Shown here: piece by piece, positions 7,943 through 17,239 of the stretch | How the letters are laid out: each line of letters opens with the position of its first letter | Numbering within the stretch: the first letter of the stretch is position 1 | NCBI GenBank assembly: GCA_050290245.1 | Contig: JBNKHH010000025.1 | Location: forward strand, 1-52,433 | DNA: 52,433 bases | Reading direction: 5' to 3' | DNA from: JBNKHH01 sp050290245 | Lineage (GTDB): Bacteria > Pseudomonadota > Alphaproteobacteria > Rhodobacterales > Rhodobacteraceae | The notes under the pieces: generated by a model | Seen by the model: only the letters and a program-made list of their open reading frames with translations | The model's database searches: none | Told to the model about the DNA's origin: nothing | Position numbers and translations under genes: made by a program

Positions 7943-8382
7943 GCATTTGTAAGGGACAGTGCATGTGCGGGGCGGTAAAGTTCACCGCGCGGGATGTGCC
8001 CGAGAAATTCGGCGCCTGTCATTGCGAAATGTGCCGCCGCTGGACCGGATCGGCCTTGCTGGGGATTTCGATTCCGAAAGGCAGCGTGGATTGGGACGGT
8101 GCCGAGAACATCCGCAAGATCCAAAGCTCGGACTGGGCCGAACGCGCCTTTTGCGGCGCGTGCGGTTCGCCTCTTTATTATCACGTGACTGCCGAAGGAC
8201 CCATGGAAGCCAATATCGAGATGCCAATTGGGCTGTTCGATGACGCTTCGGGCCTGGAGTTCACGAACGAAATCTACATCGACCACAAGCCGGACAGCTT
8301 CGCCTATGCCGGTGACCGGACACGCCTGACCCGCAAGGAAACACTGGCAAAGTTCGGGATAGACGAGGGAGACATGGAATGA
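7939..8382 (+). CDS. GFA-family zinc protein (formaldehyde-activating enzyme/CENP-V fold), copy 2
   Basis: A 147-residue paralogue of the preceding gene, with KGQCMCGAVKF, GACHCEMCRRWTGSALLG and FCGACGSPLYYH carrying the zinc cysteines and histidine. Both copies share the same C-terminal layout (EIYID/EIYTD followed by a basic Thr-Arg-Glu segment, TRLTRKETLAKF or KRATRAEYEAKF). The ATG at 7939 overlaps the preceding stop codon. Its own stop overlaps the gltB ATG (ATGA at 8379), which couples it tightly to gltB translation. This start is preferred to the longer in-frame opening upstream because the upstream residues are out-of-frame translation of copy 1. The substrate is unknown. Confidence 0.88.
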   Translation: MSICKGQCMCGAVKFTARDVPEKFGACHCEMCRRWTGSALLGISIPKGSVDWDGAENIRKIQSSDWAERAFCGACGSPLYYHVTAEGPMEANIEMPIGLFDDASGLEFTNEIYIDHKPDSFAYAGDRTRLTRKETLAKFGIDEGDME

Positions 8383-11300
8383 CCAAATATGACGCCGAAT
8401 GGGCTGCTGCCGAGGAGGCACGCCGGACGTGGATGGCTGAAAATAGTCTCTATTCCGAGGAAATGGAGCATTCGTCCTGCGGCGTAGGCCTTGTTGTGTC
8501 GATCGATGGCACACGATCGCGCAAGGTGGTCGAGAATGGGATCAACGCTTTGAAGGCGGTCTGGCACAGGGGCGCGGTCGACGCGGACGGCAAAACCGGC
8601 GACGGCGCGGGCATCCATGTGCAGATTCCGGTCAGGTTCTTTTACGATCAGGTCGAGCGCACCGGTCATGAACCGCGCAAGAACGAGCTGTTGGCGGTCG
8701 GACAGGTGTTCTTGCCGCGCACAGACTTCGGGGCGCAGGAAACCTGCCGGACGATCGTCGAAACCGAAGTTCTTCGGATGGGCTATTACATCTATGGCTG
8801 GCGGCACGTGCCAGTGGACATCACCGTGCTGGGCGAGAAGGCCAACGCGACGCGGCCCGAGATCGAGCAAATCCTGATCTCGAACTCGAAGGGTGTCGAT
8901 GAAGAGACCTTTGAGCGCGAGCTATATGTCATTCGCCGCCGGATCGAGAAGGCTGCTGCCGCGGCCCAGATTCCGCAGCTGTATCTGTGCAGCCTGTCGT
9001 GCCGGTCGATCATCTACAAGGGTATGATGCTGGCCGAGCAGGTGGCCGAGTTCTACCCCGATCTGAAGGACGAGCGGTTCGAGAGCGCTTTTGCGATCTA
9101 TCACCAGCGGTATTCGACGAACACCTTCCCGCAATGGTGGCTGGCGCAGCCGTTCCGGATGCTGGCACACAACGGCGAGATCAATACGCTGAAAGGCAAC
9201 GTCAACTGGATGAAGTCCCACGAGATCCGGATGGCATCGGCCACATTTGCGGACACGGCGGAAGACATCAAGCCGATCATCCCGGCGGGTGCATCGGATT
9301 CCAGCGCGCTGGACGCGGTGTTCGAGGTTCTGGTGCGGGCCGGGCGGATCGCGCCGATGGCCAAGACGATGCTGGTGCCGGAGTCATGGTCGAAGCAGGC
9401 GGTCGAACTGCCCGAGGCCTGGCGCGACATGTACAACTATTGCAACGCGGTGATGGAGCCGTGGGACGGCCCCGCCGCGCTGGCGATGACCGATGGCCGC
9501 TGGGTCTGCGCCGGTCTGGACCGGAACGGTCTGCGCCCGATGCGGTATACGGTGACGGGCGATGGCCTCCTGATCGCGGGCTCGGAAACCGGCATGGTGC
9601 CGTCGGACGAAGCCACGGTTGTCGAGAAGGGCGCTTTGGGTCCGGGCCAGATGATCGCGGTCGACATGCAGGACGGCAAGCTGTTCCGCGACACCGAGAT
9701 CAAGGATGCACTGGCAGCAAGCGCACCGTTCAGTGAGTGGGTCGGCAAGATCACCGAGCTGGACGAGGAGCTTTCAGGTCTGAGCGAGATCACCCTGTAC
9801 GAAGGACAGGAGCTGCGTCAGCGCCAGATTGCCGCCGGCTATTCGATCGAAGAGCTTGAGCAGATCCTTGCGCCGATGGCCGAGGACGGCAAGGAAACCC
9901 TTGCGTCGATGGGCGATGACACGCCTTCGGCCGTTCTGTCCAAGAAATACCGGCCTTTGAGCCATTTTTTCCGCCAGAACTTTTCCCAGGTCACCAACCC
10001 GCCGATCGACAGCTTGCGCGAGTACCGGGTGATGAGCCTGAAGACGCGGTTCGGCAACCTGAAGAACGTTCTGGACCAAGACAGCAGTCAGACCGAGATC
10101 ATCGTTCTGGACAGCCCTTTTGTGGCGAATGCGCAATTTGCGCGGCTGGTCGAGGCGTTCAATGCGGACATGGTCGAGATCGACTGTACCTTCCCGGTCG
10201 ACGGAGGTGCCAACGCGCTGCAACAGGCGTTGGTCCGCGTGCGCAGCGAGGCAGAGGACGCGGTGCGTTCGGGTGCCGGTCACATCGTTCTGACCGATCA
10301 TCTCCAGGGCCCCGGCAAGGTTGCCATGCCGATGATCCTGGCGACAAGCGCGGTGCATTCGTGGCTGACCCGCAAGGGTTTGCGGACCTTTTGCAGCCTG
10401 AACGTGCGGTCGGCAGAATGCATCGATCCGCATTATTTCGCGGTCCTGGTGGGATGTGGCGCGACCGTGGTGAACGCCTATCTGGCAGAGGATTCGATTG
10501 CCGACCGTATCAACCGCGGCCTGATCGACGGCACGCTGACCGAAGCCGTGGCGCGGTATCGTGCGGCCATCGACGCCGGATTGCTGAAGATCATGTCCAA
10601 GATGGGTATCAGCGTGATCTCATCCTATCGCGGTGGTCTGAACTTTGAAGCCGTTGGCCTGAGCCGGGCCATGGTGAACGAGTACTTCCCTGGCATGCAC
10701 AGCCGCATCAGCGGGATCGGTGTCTCGGGTATTCAAAAGAAAGCGGAAGAGATCAACAAGGCAGCCTTCCGCGGCGTAGATGCGGTTCTGCCAATCGGTG
10801 GCTTTTACAAGTCGCGGACCAGTGGCGAGACCCATGCCTGGGAAGCGCAGTCGATGCACATGCTGCAGGCGGCTTGCCAGAAGTCGTCCTATGCAATGTG
10901 GCAGCAGTTTTCGGCCAAGATGCAGGCAATGCCGCCGATCCATCTGCGCGACCTTCTGGCCATCAAGCCGATGGGCAAGGCGATTCCGATCGAAGAGGTG
11001 GAAAGCATCACCTCGATCCGCAAACGGTTTGTGACACCCGGCATGAGTCTTGGCGCGCTGTCGCCCGAGGCGCACAAGACGCTGAACGTCGCCATGAACC
11101 GGATCGGCGCCAAGTCGGATTCCGGCGAGGGCGGCGAGGATCCGGCGCATTTCGTGCCTGAGTCGAATGGGGATAACCCGTCGGCCAAGATCAAGCAGGT
11201 GGCATCGGGTCGCTTTGGCGTGACGGCTGAGTATCTGAACCAGTGCGAAGAGCTTGAGATCAAGGTTGCCCAGGGCGCCAAGCCCGGGGAGGGTGGCCAG

Positions 11301-12917
11301 TTGCCCGGCATGAAGGTGACCGAGTTGATCGCGCGCCTGCGTCACTCGACGCCTGGCGTGACGCTGATCAGCCCGCCGCCGCACCACGATATCTATTCGA
11401 TCGAGGACCTGGCGCAGCTGATCTACGACCTCAAACAGATCAACCCGCGCTGTAAGGTGACGGTCAAGCTGGTCGCGGCCAGTGGCGTCGGCACGATTGC
11501 CGCCGGTGTGGCCAAGGCCAAGGCGGACGTCATCCTGATCTCGGGCCACAACGGTGGGACCGGCGCGTCTCCGGCGACCAGCATCAAATATGCGGGACTG
11601 CCCTGGGAGATGGGCCTGACCGAGGCGCACCAGGTTCTGGCGATGAACAACCTTCGGGACCGCGTGACCTTGCGGACCGACGGTGGTCTGCGTACGGGTC
11701 GTGACATCGTCATGGCGGCGATGATGGGGGCCGAGGAATACGGTATCGGCACCGCCGCGTTGATCGCCATGGGCTGTATCATGGTGCGCCAGTGCCAGTC
11801 GAACACCTGTCCAGTTGGCGTTTGCACGCAGGACGAACGGCTGCGGGCCAAGTTTACCGGTAATGCCGACAAGGTAGTGAACCTGATCACCTTCTATGCG
11901 CAGGAGGTGCGGGAGATACTCGCGTCGATAGGTGCGCGGTCGCTGGACGAGGTGATCGGCCGGGCAGACCTGTTGTCACAGGTCAGTCGCGGGTCGGCGC
12001 ATCTGGACGATTTGGACCTGAACCCCTTGTTGATCACGGTCGATGGGGCGCATGACATCACCTATGACCGGGACCGGCCGCGCAACGTGGTGCCGGACAC
12101 GCTGGACGCCGAGATCGTCAAGGATGCGGCGCGTTTCCTTGAGGACGGCGAAAAGATGCAGTTGTCTTACGCGGTGCAGAACACGCTTCGGACCATCGGG
12201 ACGCGGACGTCGAGCCATATCGTCAAGCGGTTCGGGATGCGAAACAACCTGCAGCGCGACCACCTGACGGTGAAACTTCAGGGCTCGGCCGGTCAGTCGC
12301 TGGGCGCCTTTGCCGCGCCGGGTCTGAAACTGGAAGTGTCAGGCGATGCCAACGACTATGTCGGTAAGGGGCTGTCGGGAGGCACCATCGTCGTGCGCCC
12401 ACCGATGGTGTCGCCGCTGGTAGCCTCGGACAACGTGATCATCGGCAACACCGTTCTTTACGGTGCGACGGATGGCTACCTGTTTGCCGCCGGACGAGCC
12501 GGTGAGCGGTTCGCTGTGCGGAACTCGGGTGCGAAGGTCGTGGTCGAGGGCTGCGGGTCGAACGGATGCGAGTACATGACCGGCGGCGTCGCGGTGATCC
12601 TGGGTCGCATCGGGGCCAACTTTGGTGCCGGCATGACCGGGGGCATGGCGTATCTTTACGACCCCGAGGGAATGGCCAGGACGATGATGAACATGGAGAC
12701 GCTGGTCTGCGTGGATGTCAACGAGGGCCATTACATGGGCGAGCTTGAGGAACTCTTGGAAAGGCACCTAGAGGAGACAGGCAGCCGGAGGGCGGCGGCG
12801 ATCCTGCAGCATTGGGACGACGAGAAGGCGAACTTTATCCAGGTTGTTCCACTCGAGATGCTGAACAAGCTTGAGATCCCGGTGACGGGTCTGCCCGAGG
12901 CTATTCCTGCGGAATAG
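8379..12917 (+). CDS. gltB: Glutamate synthase (NADPH) large subunit
   Basis: A 1512-residue enzyme that makes two glutamates from glutamine and 2-oxoglutarate, the second half of the GS-GOGAT ammonium assimilation route. Cys34 in HSSCGVGLV is the expected N-terminal nucleophile of the class II amidotransferase domain, so the first 33 residues are the propeptide. The synthase/FMN domain includes GEGGEDP, HHDIYSIEDL and ISGHNGGTGASPATS. The 3Fe-4S cysteines are in GCIMVRQCQSNTCPVGVC (about residue 1132 on). The C-terminal glycine-rich beta-helix (GXGXG) ends the protein. Length and order match bacterial GltB. It overlaps the second GFA gene by four bases. Confidence 0.98.
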   Translation: MTKYDAEWAAAEEARRTWMAENSLYSEEMEHSSCGVGLVVSIDGTRSRKVVENGINALKAVWHRGAVDADGKTGDGAGIHVQIPVRFFYDQVERTGHEPRKNELLAVGQVFLPRTDFGAQETCRTIVETEVLRMGYYIYGWRHVPVDITVLGEKANATRPEIEQILISNSKGVDEETFERELYVIRRRIEKAAAAAQIPQLYLCSLSCRSIIYKGMMLAEQVAEFYPDLKDERFESAFAIYHQRYSTNTFPQWWLAQPFRMLAHNGEINTLKGNVNWMKSHEIRMASATFADTAEDIKPIIPAGASDSSALDAVFEVLVRAGRIAPMAKTMLVPESWSKQAVELPEAWRDMYNYCNAVMEPWDGPAALAMTDGRWVCAGLDRNGLRPMRYTVTGDGLLIAGSETGMVPSDEATVVEKGALGPGQMIAVDMQDGKLFRDTEIKDALAASAPFSEWVGKITELDEELSGLSEITLYEGQELRQRQIAAGYSIEELEQILAPMAEDGKETLASMGDDTPSAVLSKKYRPLSHFFRQNFSQVTNPPIDSLREYRVMSLKTRFGNLKNVLDQDSSQTEIIVLDSPFVANAQFARLVEAFNADMVEIDCTFPVDGGANALQQALVRVRSEAEDAVRSGAGHIVLTDHLQGPGKVAMPMILATSAVHSWLTRKGLRTFCSLNVRSAECIDPHYFAVLVGCGATVVNAYLAEDSIADRINRGLIDGTLTEAVARYRAAIDAGLLKIMSKMGISVISSYRGGLNFEAVGLSRAMVNEYFPGMHSRISGIGVSGIQKKAEEINKAAFRGVDAVLPIGGFYKSRTSGETHAWEAQSMHMLQAACQKSSYAMWQQFSAKMQAMPPIHLRDLLAIKPMGKAIPIEEVESITSIRKRFVTPGMSLGALSPEAHKTLNVAMNRIGAKSDSGEGGEDPAHFVPESNGDNPSAKIKQVASGRFGVTAEYLNQCEELEIKVAQGAKPGEGGQLPGMKVTELIARLRHSTPGVTLISPPPHHDIYSIEDLAQLIYDLKQINPRCKVTVKLVAASGVGTIAAGVAKAKADVILISGHNGGTGASPATSIKYAGLPWEMGLTEAHQVLAMNNLRDRVTLRTDGGLRTGRDIVMAAMMGAEEYGIGTAALIAMGCIMVRQCQSNTCPVGVCTQDERLRAKFTGNADKVVNLITFYAQEVREILASIGARSLDEVIGRADLLSQVSRGSAHLDDLDLNPLLITVDGAHDITYDRDRPRNVVPDTLDAEIVKDAARFLEDGEKMQLSYAVQNTLRTIGTRTSSHIVKRFGMRNNLQRDHLTVKLQGSAGQSLGAFAAPGLKLEVSGDANDYVGKGLSGGTIVVRPPMVSPLVASDNVIIGNTVLYGATDGYLFAAGRAGERFAVRNSGAKVVVEGCGSNGCEYMTGGVAVILGRIGANFGAGMTGGMAYLYDPEGMARTMMNMETLVCVDVNEGHYMGELEELLERHLEETGSRRAAAILQHWDDEKANFIQVVPLEMLNKLEIPVTGLPEAIPAE

Positions 12918-12924
12918 TGACTGA

Positions 12925-13010
12925 TTTGTGCCGCGCTGACGCGCGCCGCCGCAGGCGAGAGGGGCAACGCCCCTCTCGCGCTCTCCCCAGAATATTTTAA
13001 AAAGAAGAGG
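12925..13010. repeat. Structured intergenic element, copy 1 (terminator of the glt operon)
   Basis: A GC-rich leader (TTTGTGCCGCGC then ACGCGCGCCGC) is followed by a perfect 11-bp hairpin, GCGAGAGGGGC (12955-12965), loop AAC, GCCCCTCTCGC (12969-12979), and then CCCCAGAATATTTTAAAAAGAAGAGG. The same order of parts is found at 43954-44030. The hairpin lies just after the gltB stop and probably ends transcription of the glt operon, although the T tract is short. Confidence 0.7.
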
Positions 13011-13038
13011 CCCTGATACCGAGTTTCGGGTGACAGGG
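13011..13038 (+). promoter_or_regulatory. Possible leader hairpin before fadH-like gene
   Basis: CCCTG (13011-13015) pairs with CAGGG (13034-13038), and CCGA (13019-13022) pairs with TCGG (13026-13029) around a three-base loop. AGGCCCT and AGGGCCT further out can extend the stem. It lies between the terminator element and the ATG at 13065. The fold is drawn by eye and its role is unknown. Confidence 0.25.
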
Positions 13039-13064
13039 ATCAAGGGCCTGTGCAAAGTCGCCGC

Positions 13065-15080
13065 ATGACCGACTTTCCGCATTTGTTTTCGCCGCTCGAT
13101 CTCGGGCATGTGGTTTTGCCGAACCGGGTATTGATGGGCTCGATGCATACCGGGTTGGAGGAATTGGGCGATTTCCACCGGGTGGCGGCCTATTATGCGC
13201 GCCGCGCCGAGGGGGGTGTCGGGTTGATGGTCACCGGTGGGATGGCGCCGAATGTCGAGGGCGGCGTGTTGCCGGGGGCGGCGGGTCTGTTCAGTGACAA
13301 GGACATTGCGAACCATGCGCGGGTGACGCATGCGGTGCATGACGCCGGCGGGCGGATCGCAATGCAGATCCTGCACGCTGGGCGCTATGCCTATAATCCG
13401 GGCTGCGTCGCCCCGTCGGCGCTGAAATCCCCGATCTCGCCTTTTGCGCCGACCGAGTTGGATGAGGAGGGGATCGAGAAACAGATTGCCGACATTGTGG
13501 CAGCGGCAGAGCGCGCGCGCGCGGCAGGGTATGACGGCGTCGAGATCATGGGGTCGGAAGGGTATTTTCTGAACCAGTTCTTGGTGAAACATACGAACCG
13601 GCGTGAAGATCGCTGGGGCGGGTCTTACGAGAACCGGATGCGCTTGCCGGTCGAGGTCGTTCGGCGGGTCCGCGCCGCTGTTGGACAGGATTTCATCGTC
13701 ATTTTCCGGTTGAGCATGATCGACCTTGTGCCAGACGGATCGACCTTTGACGAGGTGGTGCGGCTGGCACAAGCCATTGAAAACGCAGGCTCTACGATCA
13801 TCAACACTGGTATCGGCTGGCACGAGGCGCGTATTCCGACCATTGCCACGAGCGTGCCCCGGCGGGCGTTTTCCTGGGTGACGAAGAAGCTGATGGGACG
13901 GGTTGGGATACCTGTGATCACATCCAACCGGATCAATACGCCCGAAGTCGCCGAGGCGGTTCTGGCAGAGGGATGCGCCGACATGGTGTCAATGGCGCGG
14001 CCCTTCCTTGCCGATCCAGATTTCGTATCCAAGGCGAAGGCCGGTCGTGCAAAGACCATTGCACCCTGCATCGCCTGCAACCAGGCCTGTCTGGACCATA
14101 CGTTTGAGATGAAATTATCGACCTGCCTTGTGAATCCACAGGCGGGGCATGAAACCGAGTTGGTCTATGCGCCGACCGGGAACCCGAAATCTGTCGCGGT
14201 GGTCGGGGCGGGGCCTGCCGGGCTTGCGACGGCGCTGGTGGCCGCGGAGAGGGGGCACAAGGTGACCCTGTTCGAGAGATCGGACCGGGTAGGAGGTCAG
14301 TTGAACCTGGCCAAGATGGTGCCCGGAAAGGAAGAGTTTCACGGTCTGATCGGCTGGTACGAAACCATGCTGGCGGAACGGCATGTCGATCTGAAGCTTG
14401 GGATCGAGGCGGATGCGGATGTCCTGGCAGGGTTTGACGAGGTTGTGGTGGCCACCGGTGTCACGCCACGCGATCCGGGGATCGCGGTCAGGGGCGGGCA
14501 TGTGGTCAGCTATGTCGATATTCTGACTGGCAGGGAGACAGCGGGGAATCGTGTGGCGATTATTGGCGCCGGGGGCATTGGATTCGATGTGGCCGAGTTT
14601 CTGACCACGGCCGACAGCCCGACTTTGGACCTGGAGGAGTGGCTGAAGGAATGGGGTGTGGCGGATCCCGAAGACCACCGCTCTGGCCTGGCGCCGGGAG
14701 GAGCGCAGCCCGCGCCATCACCGCGAAAAGTGTCTCTATTCCAGCGGAAAAGCGAGCGTCCGGGCAAGAAACTGGGCAAGACGACCGGTTGGATCCATCG
14801 GGCCAGCCTGCACATGAAAGGTGTCAGGATGGTCGGAGGCATTGCCTATGATTATGTCGACGAGGCCGGCTTGCACGTCACAAAAGCCGATGGCGGATCC
14901 GAGGTCATCCCTTGCGATTCTGTTGTTCTGTGCGCCGGGCAGGAAAGCGACCGGGGTCTGGCCGATCGCCTGGCAGAGCGCGGGATCGCGGCGCATGTCA
15001 TTGGCGGAGCGGATGTGGCGGCGGAGCTGGATGCAAAGCGTGCGATCGACCAGGGGTCGCGTTTGGCTGCCGCGTTTTAG
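13065..15080 (+). CDS. fadH: NADPH-dependent 2,4-dienoyl-CoA reductase / OYE-type Fe-S flavoprotein
   Basis: A 671-residue protein, the length of E. coli FadH (2,4-dienoyl-CoA reductase). An N-terminal old-yellow-enzyme TIM barrel (FSPLDLGHVVLPNRVLMGSMH, MQILHAGRYAY, VKHTNRREDRWGGSYENR) is followed by a 4Fe-4S motif CIACNQACLDH with a later CLVNP cysteine, then an FAD-binding motif VAVVGAGPAGLATAL (about residue 380) and an NAD(P)-binding motif VAIIGAGGIGFDVAEF (about residue 500). FadH saturates dienoyl-CoA during breakdown of unsaturated fatty acids. Relatives with the same layout act on trimethylamine or other enones, so the fadH name is the best fit but not proved. It stands alone between two noncoding stretches, with a LysR gene downstream. 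Confidence 0.82.
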   Translation: MTDFPHLFSPLDLGHVVLPNRVLMGSMHTGLEELGDFHRVAAYYARRAEGGVGLMVTGGMAPNVEGGVLPGAAGLFSDKDIANHARVTHAVHDAGGRIAMQILHAGRYAYNPGCVAPSALKSPISPFAPTELDEEGIEKQIADIVAAAERARAAGYDGVEIMGSEGYFLNQFLVKHTNRREDRWGGSYENRMRLPVEVVRRVRAAVGQDFIVIFRLSMIDLVPDGSTFDEVVRLAQAIENAGSTIINTGIGWHEARIPTIATSVPRRAFSWVTKKLMGRVGIPVITSNRINTPEVAEAVLAEGCADMVSMARPFLADPDFVSKAKAGRAKTIAPCIACNQACLDHTFEMKLSTCLVNPQAGHETELVYAPTGNPKSVAVVGAGPAGLATALVAAERGHKVTLFERSDRVGGQLNLAKMVPGKEEFHGLIGWYETMLAERHVDLKLGIEADADVLAGFDEVVVATGVTPRDPGIAVRGGHVVSYVDILTGRETAGNRVAIIGAGGIGFDVAEFLTTADSPTLDLEEWLKEWGVADPEDHRSGLAPGGAQPAPSPRKVSLFQRKSERPGKKLGKTTGWIHRASLHMKGVRMVGGIAYDYVDEAGLHVTKADGGSEVIPCDSVVLCAGQESDRGLADRLAERGIAAHVIGGADVAAELDAKRAIDQGSRLAAAF

Positions 15081-15332
15081 GCGCGCCCTGGACGCTGCGC
15101 GGTCGCAACCGCACTTTCACCATAGTATCCTTGGTTCGGATGGCTTGCATGTTCGCACGGCGGCAGCCAGCGGGAAGCGCTGGTTTGGGGCCAACATCTT
15201 GGCAATTCCGTCGCGGTTCTCAAAACAATCCCGATAAAACCGGGGAATTGTCGGGGTCTTACCCCATTCTTGCCCGATTTCACCGTCAGACCGGATCTGC
15301 CTCGGGGGCAAAAACTAAAGGTATGAAACCTG

Positions 15333-16238
15333 ATGGACCGACTGACGGAAATGGAAGCCTTTGCAACCGTTGTGGATCAGGGTGGGTTCACCGATGCTGC
15401 AAAGAAAATGGGAATTTCGAAGTCGGCCGTGTCAAAACACGTGTCCTCTCTGGAAGCCCGGCTCGGTGCTCGACTTTTGAATCGCACGACACGGCGGGTT
15501 TCACCCACGGAAATTGGCCTGGCCTATTATGATCGTGCACGGCGTGTGCTGAACGACGCTGGCGAAGCCGATGCCCTGGTGACTTCGATGCAGTCCGCGC
15601 CCTCGGGTCTGTTGCGCATATCGGTTGCGACCGACTTCGGCGTAAACCACCTGTCGCCAGTGCTGGGCGAATTCCTGCAGGAATTCCCGGAGATCACCGT
15701 GAACATGGTGCTGAACAACCGCTATGTCGAACTGATCTCAGAAGGTTTCGATATGGCCATCCGAATTGGTGAACTGGAAGATTCGACGTTGAAGGCACGC
15801 AAACTGTGCGAAACCAACCGCCGTATGATTGCCAGCCCTGCCTATTTCGAAAAGTTCGGACGCCCGCATAAGATCGACGACCTGAACGAACACAAGCTTC
15901 TGCATTACTCGAACAACTCGTCCGGCAACGTCTGGAAGCTGACTGCCCCCTCGGGTGAAAAGCGTCAGGTTCGTACCGCCGGATGGCTGACCGTGAACGA
16001 TGGCCAGTCGCTGTTGAACGCAGCGATTGCAGGTCTTGGCATCGCCTACCTGCCGTCCTTCCTGTACGCCGAGGCCATGGATGCCGGGCTGGTGGAAGAG
16101 GCGATCCCCGATCTGCCGATCGAAACGCAAGGCATCTTTGCCGTGTACCCGCCGGGCCGGTTCACCCAGCCGAAGGTGCGCGCATTCATCGACTTCCTGG
16201 TCCATTCCTTTGCCGAAAAGGGCCCGGACCGCTGGTGA
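15333..16238 (+). CDS. LysR-family transcriptional regulator
   Basis: A 301-residue LTTR. The N-terminal winged helix-turn-helix reads FTDAAKKMGISKSAVSKHV (about residues 19-37) with the following wing LEARLGARLLNRTTRRV. The C-terminal part, from about residue 90, is the periplasmic-binding-like effector domain (LRISVATDFGVNHLSPVLGE). The layout resembles the CrgA/DsdC-like LTTR subgroup with a Leu-rich linker. The 252 nt upstream should hold its promoter; I see no clear T-N11-A palindrome there. The neighbours (fadH-like gene upstream in the same direction, unrelated genes after) do not reveal the effector. A strong terminator follows at 16275. Confidence 0.92.
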   Translation: MDRLTEMEAFATVVDQGGFTDAAKKMGISKSAVSKHVSSLEARLGARLLNRTTRRVSPTEIGLAYYDRARRVLNDAGEADALVTSMQSAPSGLLRISVATDFGVNHLSPVLGEFLQEFPEITVNMVLNNRYVELISEGFDMAIRIGELEDSTLKARKLCETNRRMIASPAYFEKFGRPHKIDDLNEHKLLHYSNNSSGNVWKLTAPSGEKRQVRTAGWLTVNDGQSLLNAAIAGLGIAYLPSFLYAEAMDAGLVEEAIPDLPIETQGIFAVYPPGRFTQPKVRAFIDFLVHSFAEKGPDRW

Positions 16239-16274
16239 GGCTTCCCTCGTTGGTATGAGTGTAGCTTTTTTCTT

Positions 16275-16304
16275 CGGGCGCCCAAGTGGCGCCCGCTTTT
16301 TTTT
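16275..16304 (+). terminator. Rho-independent terminator of the LysR gene
   Basis: CGGGCGCC (16275-16282), loop CAAGT, GGCGCCCG (16288-16295), then C and eight T residues. An 8-bp perfect GC stem with a T run immediately after is a textbook terminator for plus-strand transcription. On the minus strand there is no T run, so it does not serve the convergent OmpA-family gene. Confidence 0.92.
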
Positions 16305-16309
16305 GACGG

Positions 16310-17239
16310 TCAGGGGTCGAGCGCCAGCAAGACCACTTCGACCCGGCGATTGGTGGCGCGCCCGTCTTCGGTCAGATTTGACGCAACCGGAGAAAGGTAT
16401 CCGGCGCCAGCCGATTGGATTTGCACCGGCACGGTGCCGAGTTCCAGCAAACGGCCGGCCACGGCAAGGGCACGCCGCCGCGAGAGGTCGGTATTGGCAT
16501 CGAGAGACCCGACGGCGTCAGTGTGGCCAACAAGGATAATGCGCGCCGAGGGGTTTGCAGCGAGCCAGTCGGCTAGAGCTTCAAGTGAGCTTTCGGCGGC
16601 GAGGTTCAGCTCTGCCGAGCCGGTGCCGAATTCCAGGCCCTGAAGCACGGCGCGGCCGGTCTGGACCAGCGTTTCGATCAGATCGTTTCGCTCGACAGGT
16701 GGGAGCGCCAGATCCGTTGGCTGGGGCGGTGTCGGGTCAATGGAGATGTCAGGCAGGCTGGCGTCGGAAACCTCGGTCACATGAACGAAGCCGTTGGTTC
16801 CTGCCGACGAGGCGACCAGCGCAACCGTGTGTGGACTTGCGCCGGGCTTGCGGGTCAGGACATAGCGATAGTTGCCCAGGTCGACATGCATGTCCGGCTC
16901 GCCCAGCAGGTCAAGCTGGAAGCGGAAATCGAATCCGCCGCATTCGGCGTCGGCGCAGGTAAAGATCTCGGAATACCCGTCTTCGAGTAGGGCAGCACGA
17001 AGAGGGCCGATCAGCTGGAGGGTCGTCATGCCGGCATCGGCGAGGCGCAATACGCTGCGGCGGACGGCGCCTTCTGTGCCCGGCGTTTCGGTGCCGGGCG
17101 CCCAGGGACGTTCGGGTAGGCGGACGCTGGCGGCGTCGCTTTCATCGACTTTCACAACCGTCGCCATGGGCAAAGTGAGATCCGCCGCTGACAACGGCGT
17201 ACAGACAAGGAACAGCAAGAGGACGGCCAGGTGTTTCAC
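16310..17239 (-). CDS. OmpA-family protein with signal peptide
   Basis: A 309-residue exported protein. Residues 1-19 (MKHLAVLLLFLVCTPLSAA) form a Sec signal peptide. The C-terminal domain, about residues 195-305, is OmpA/MotB-like: FGTGSAELN, IILVGHTDAVGS, DLSRRRALAVAGRLLE and GRATNRRVEVVLL contain the conserved Asp and Arg that bind diaminopimelate of peptidoglycan. The central 170 residues are not recognised and contain a Cys pair (CADAEC) that might form a disulfide. It is the last gene of a minus-strand operon with four-base overlaps. The likely role is anchoring to the cell wall; no beta-barrel is seen, so it is probably periplasmic. Confidence 0.88.
   Translation of the reverse strand: MKHLAVLLLFLVCTPLSAADLTLPMATVVKVDESDAASVRLPERPWAPGTETPGTEGAVRRSVLRLADAGMTTLQLIGPLRAALLEDGYSEIFTCADAECGGFDFRFQLDLLGEPDMHVDLGNYRYVLTRKPGASPHTVALVASSAGTNGFVHVTEVSDASLPDISIDPTPPQPTDLALPPVERNDLIETLVQTGRAVLQGLEFGTGSAELNLAAESSLEALADWLAANPSARIILVGHTDAVGSLDANTDLSRRRALAVAGRLLELGTVPVQIQSAGAGYLSPVASNLTEDGRATNRRVEVVLLALDP

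Noticed and set aside
10620..11630. A 336-codon open frame on the minus strand in gltB
   Set aside because: Antisense to conserved glutamate synthase sequence, without a domain or start signal.
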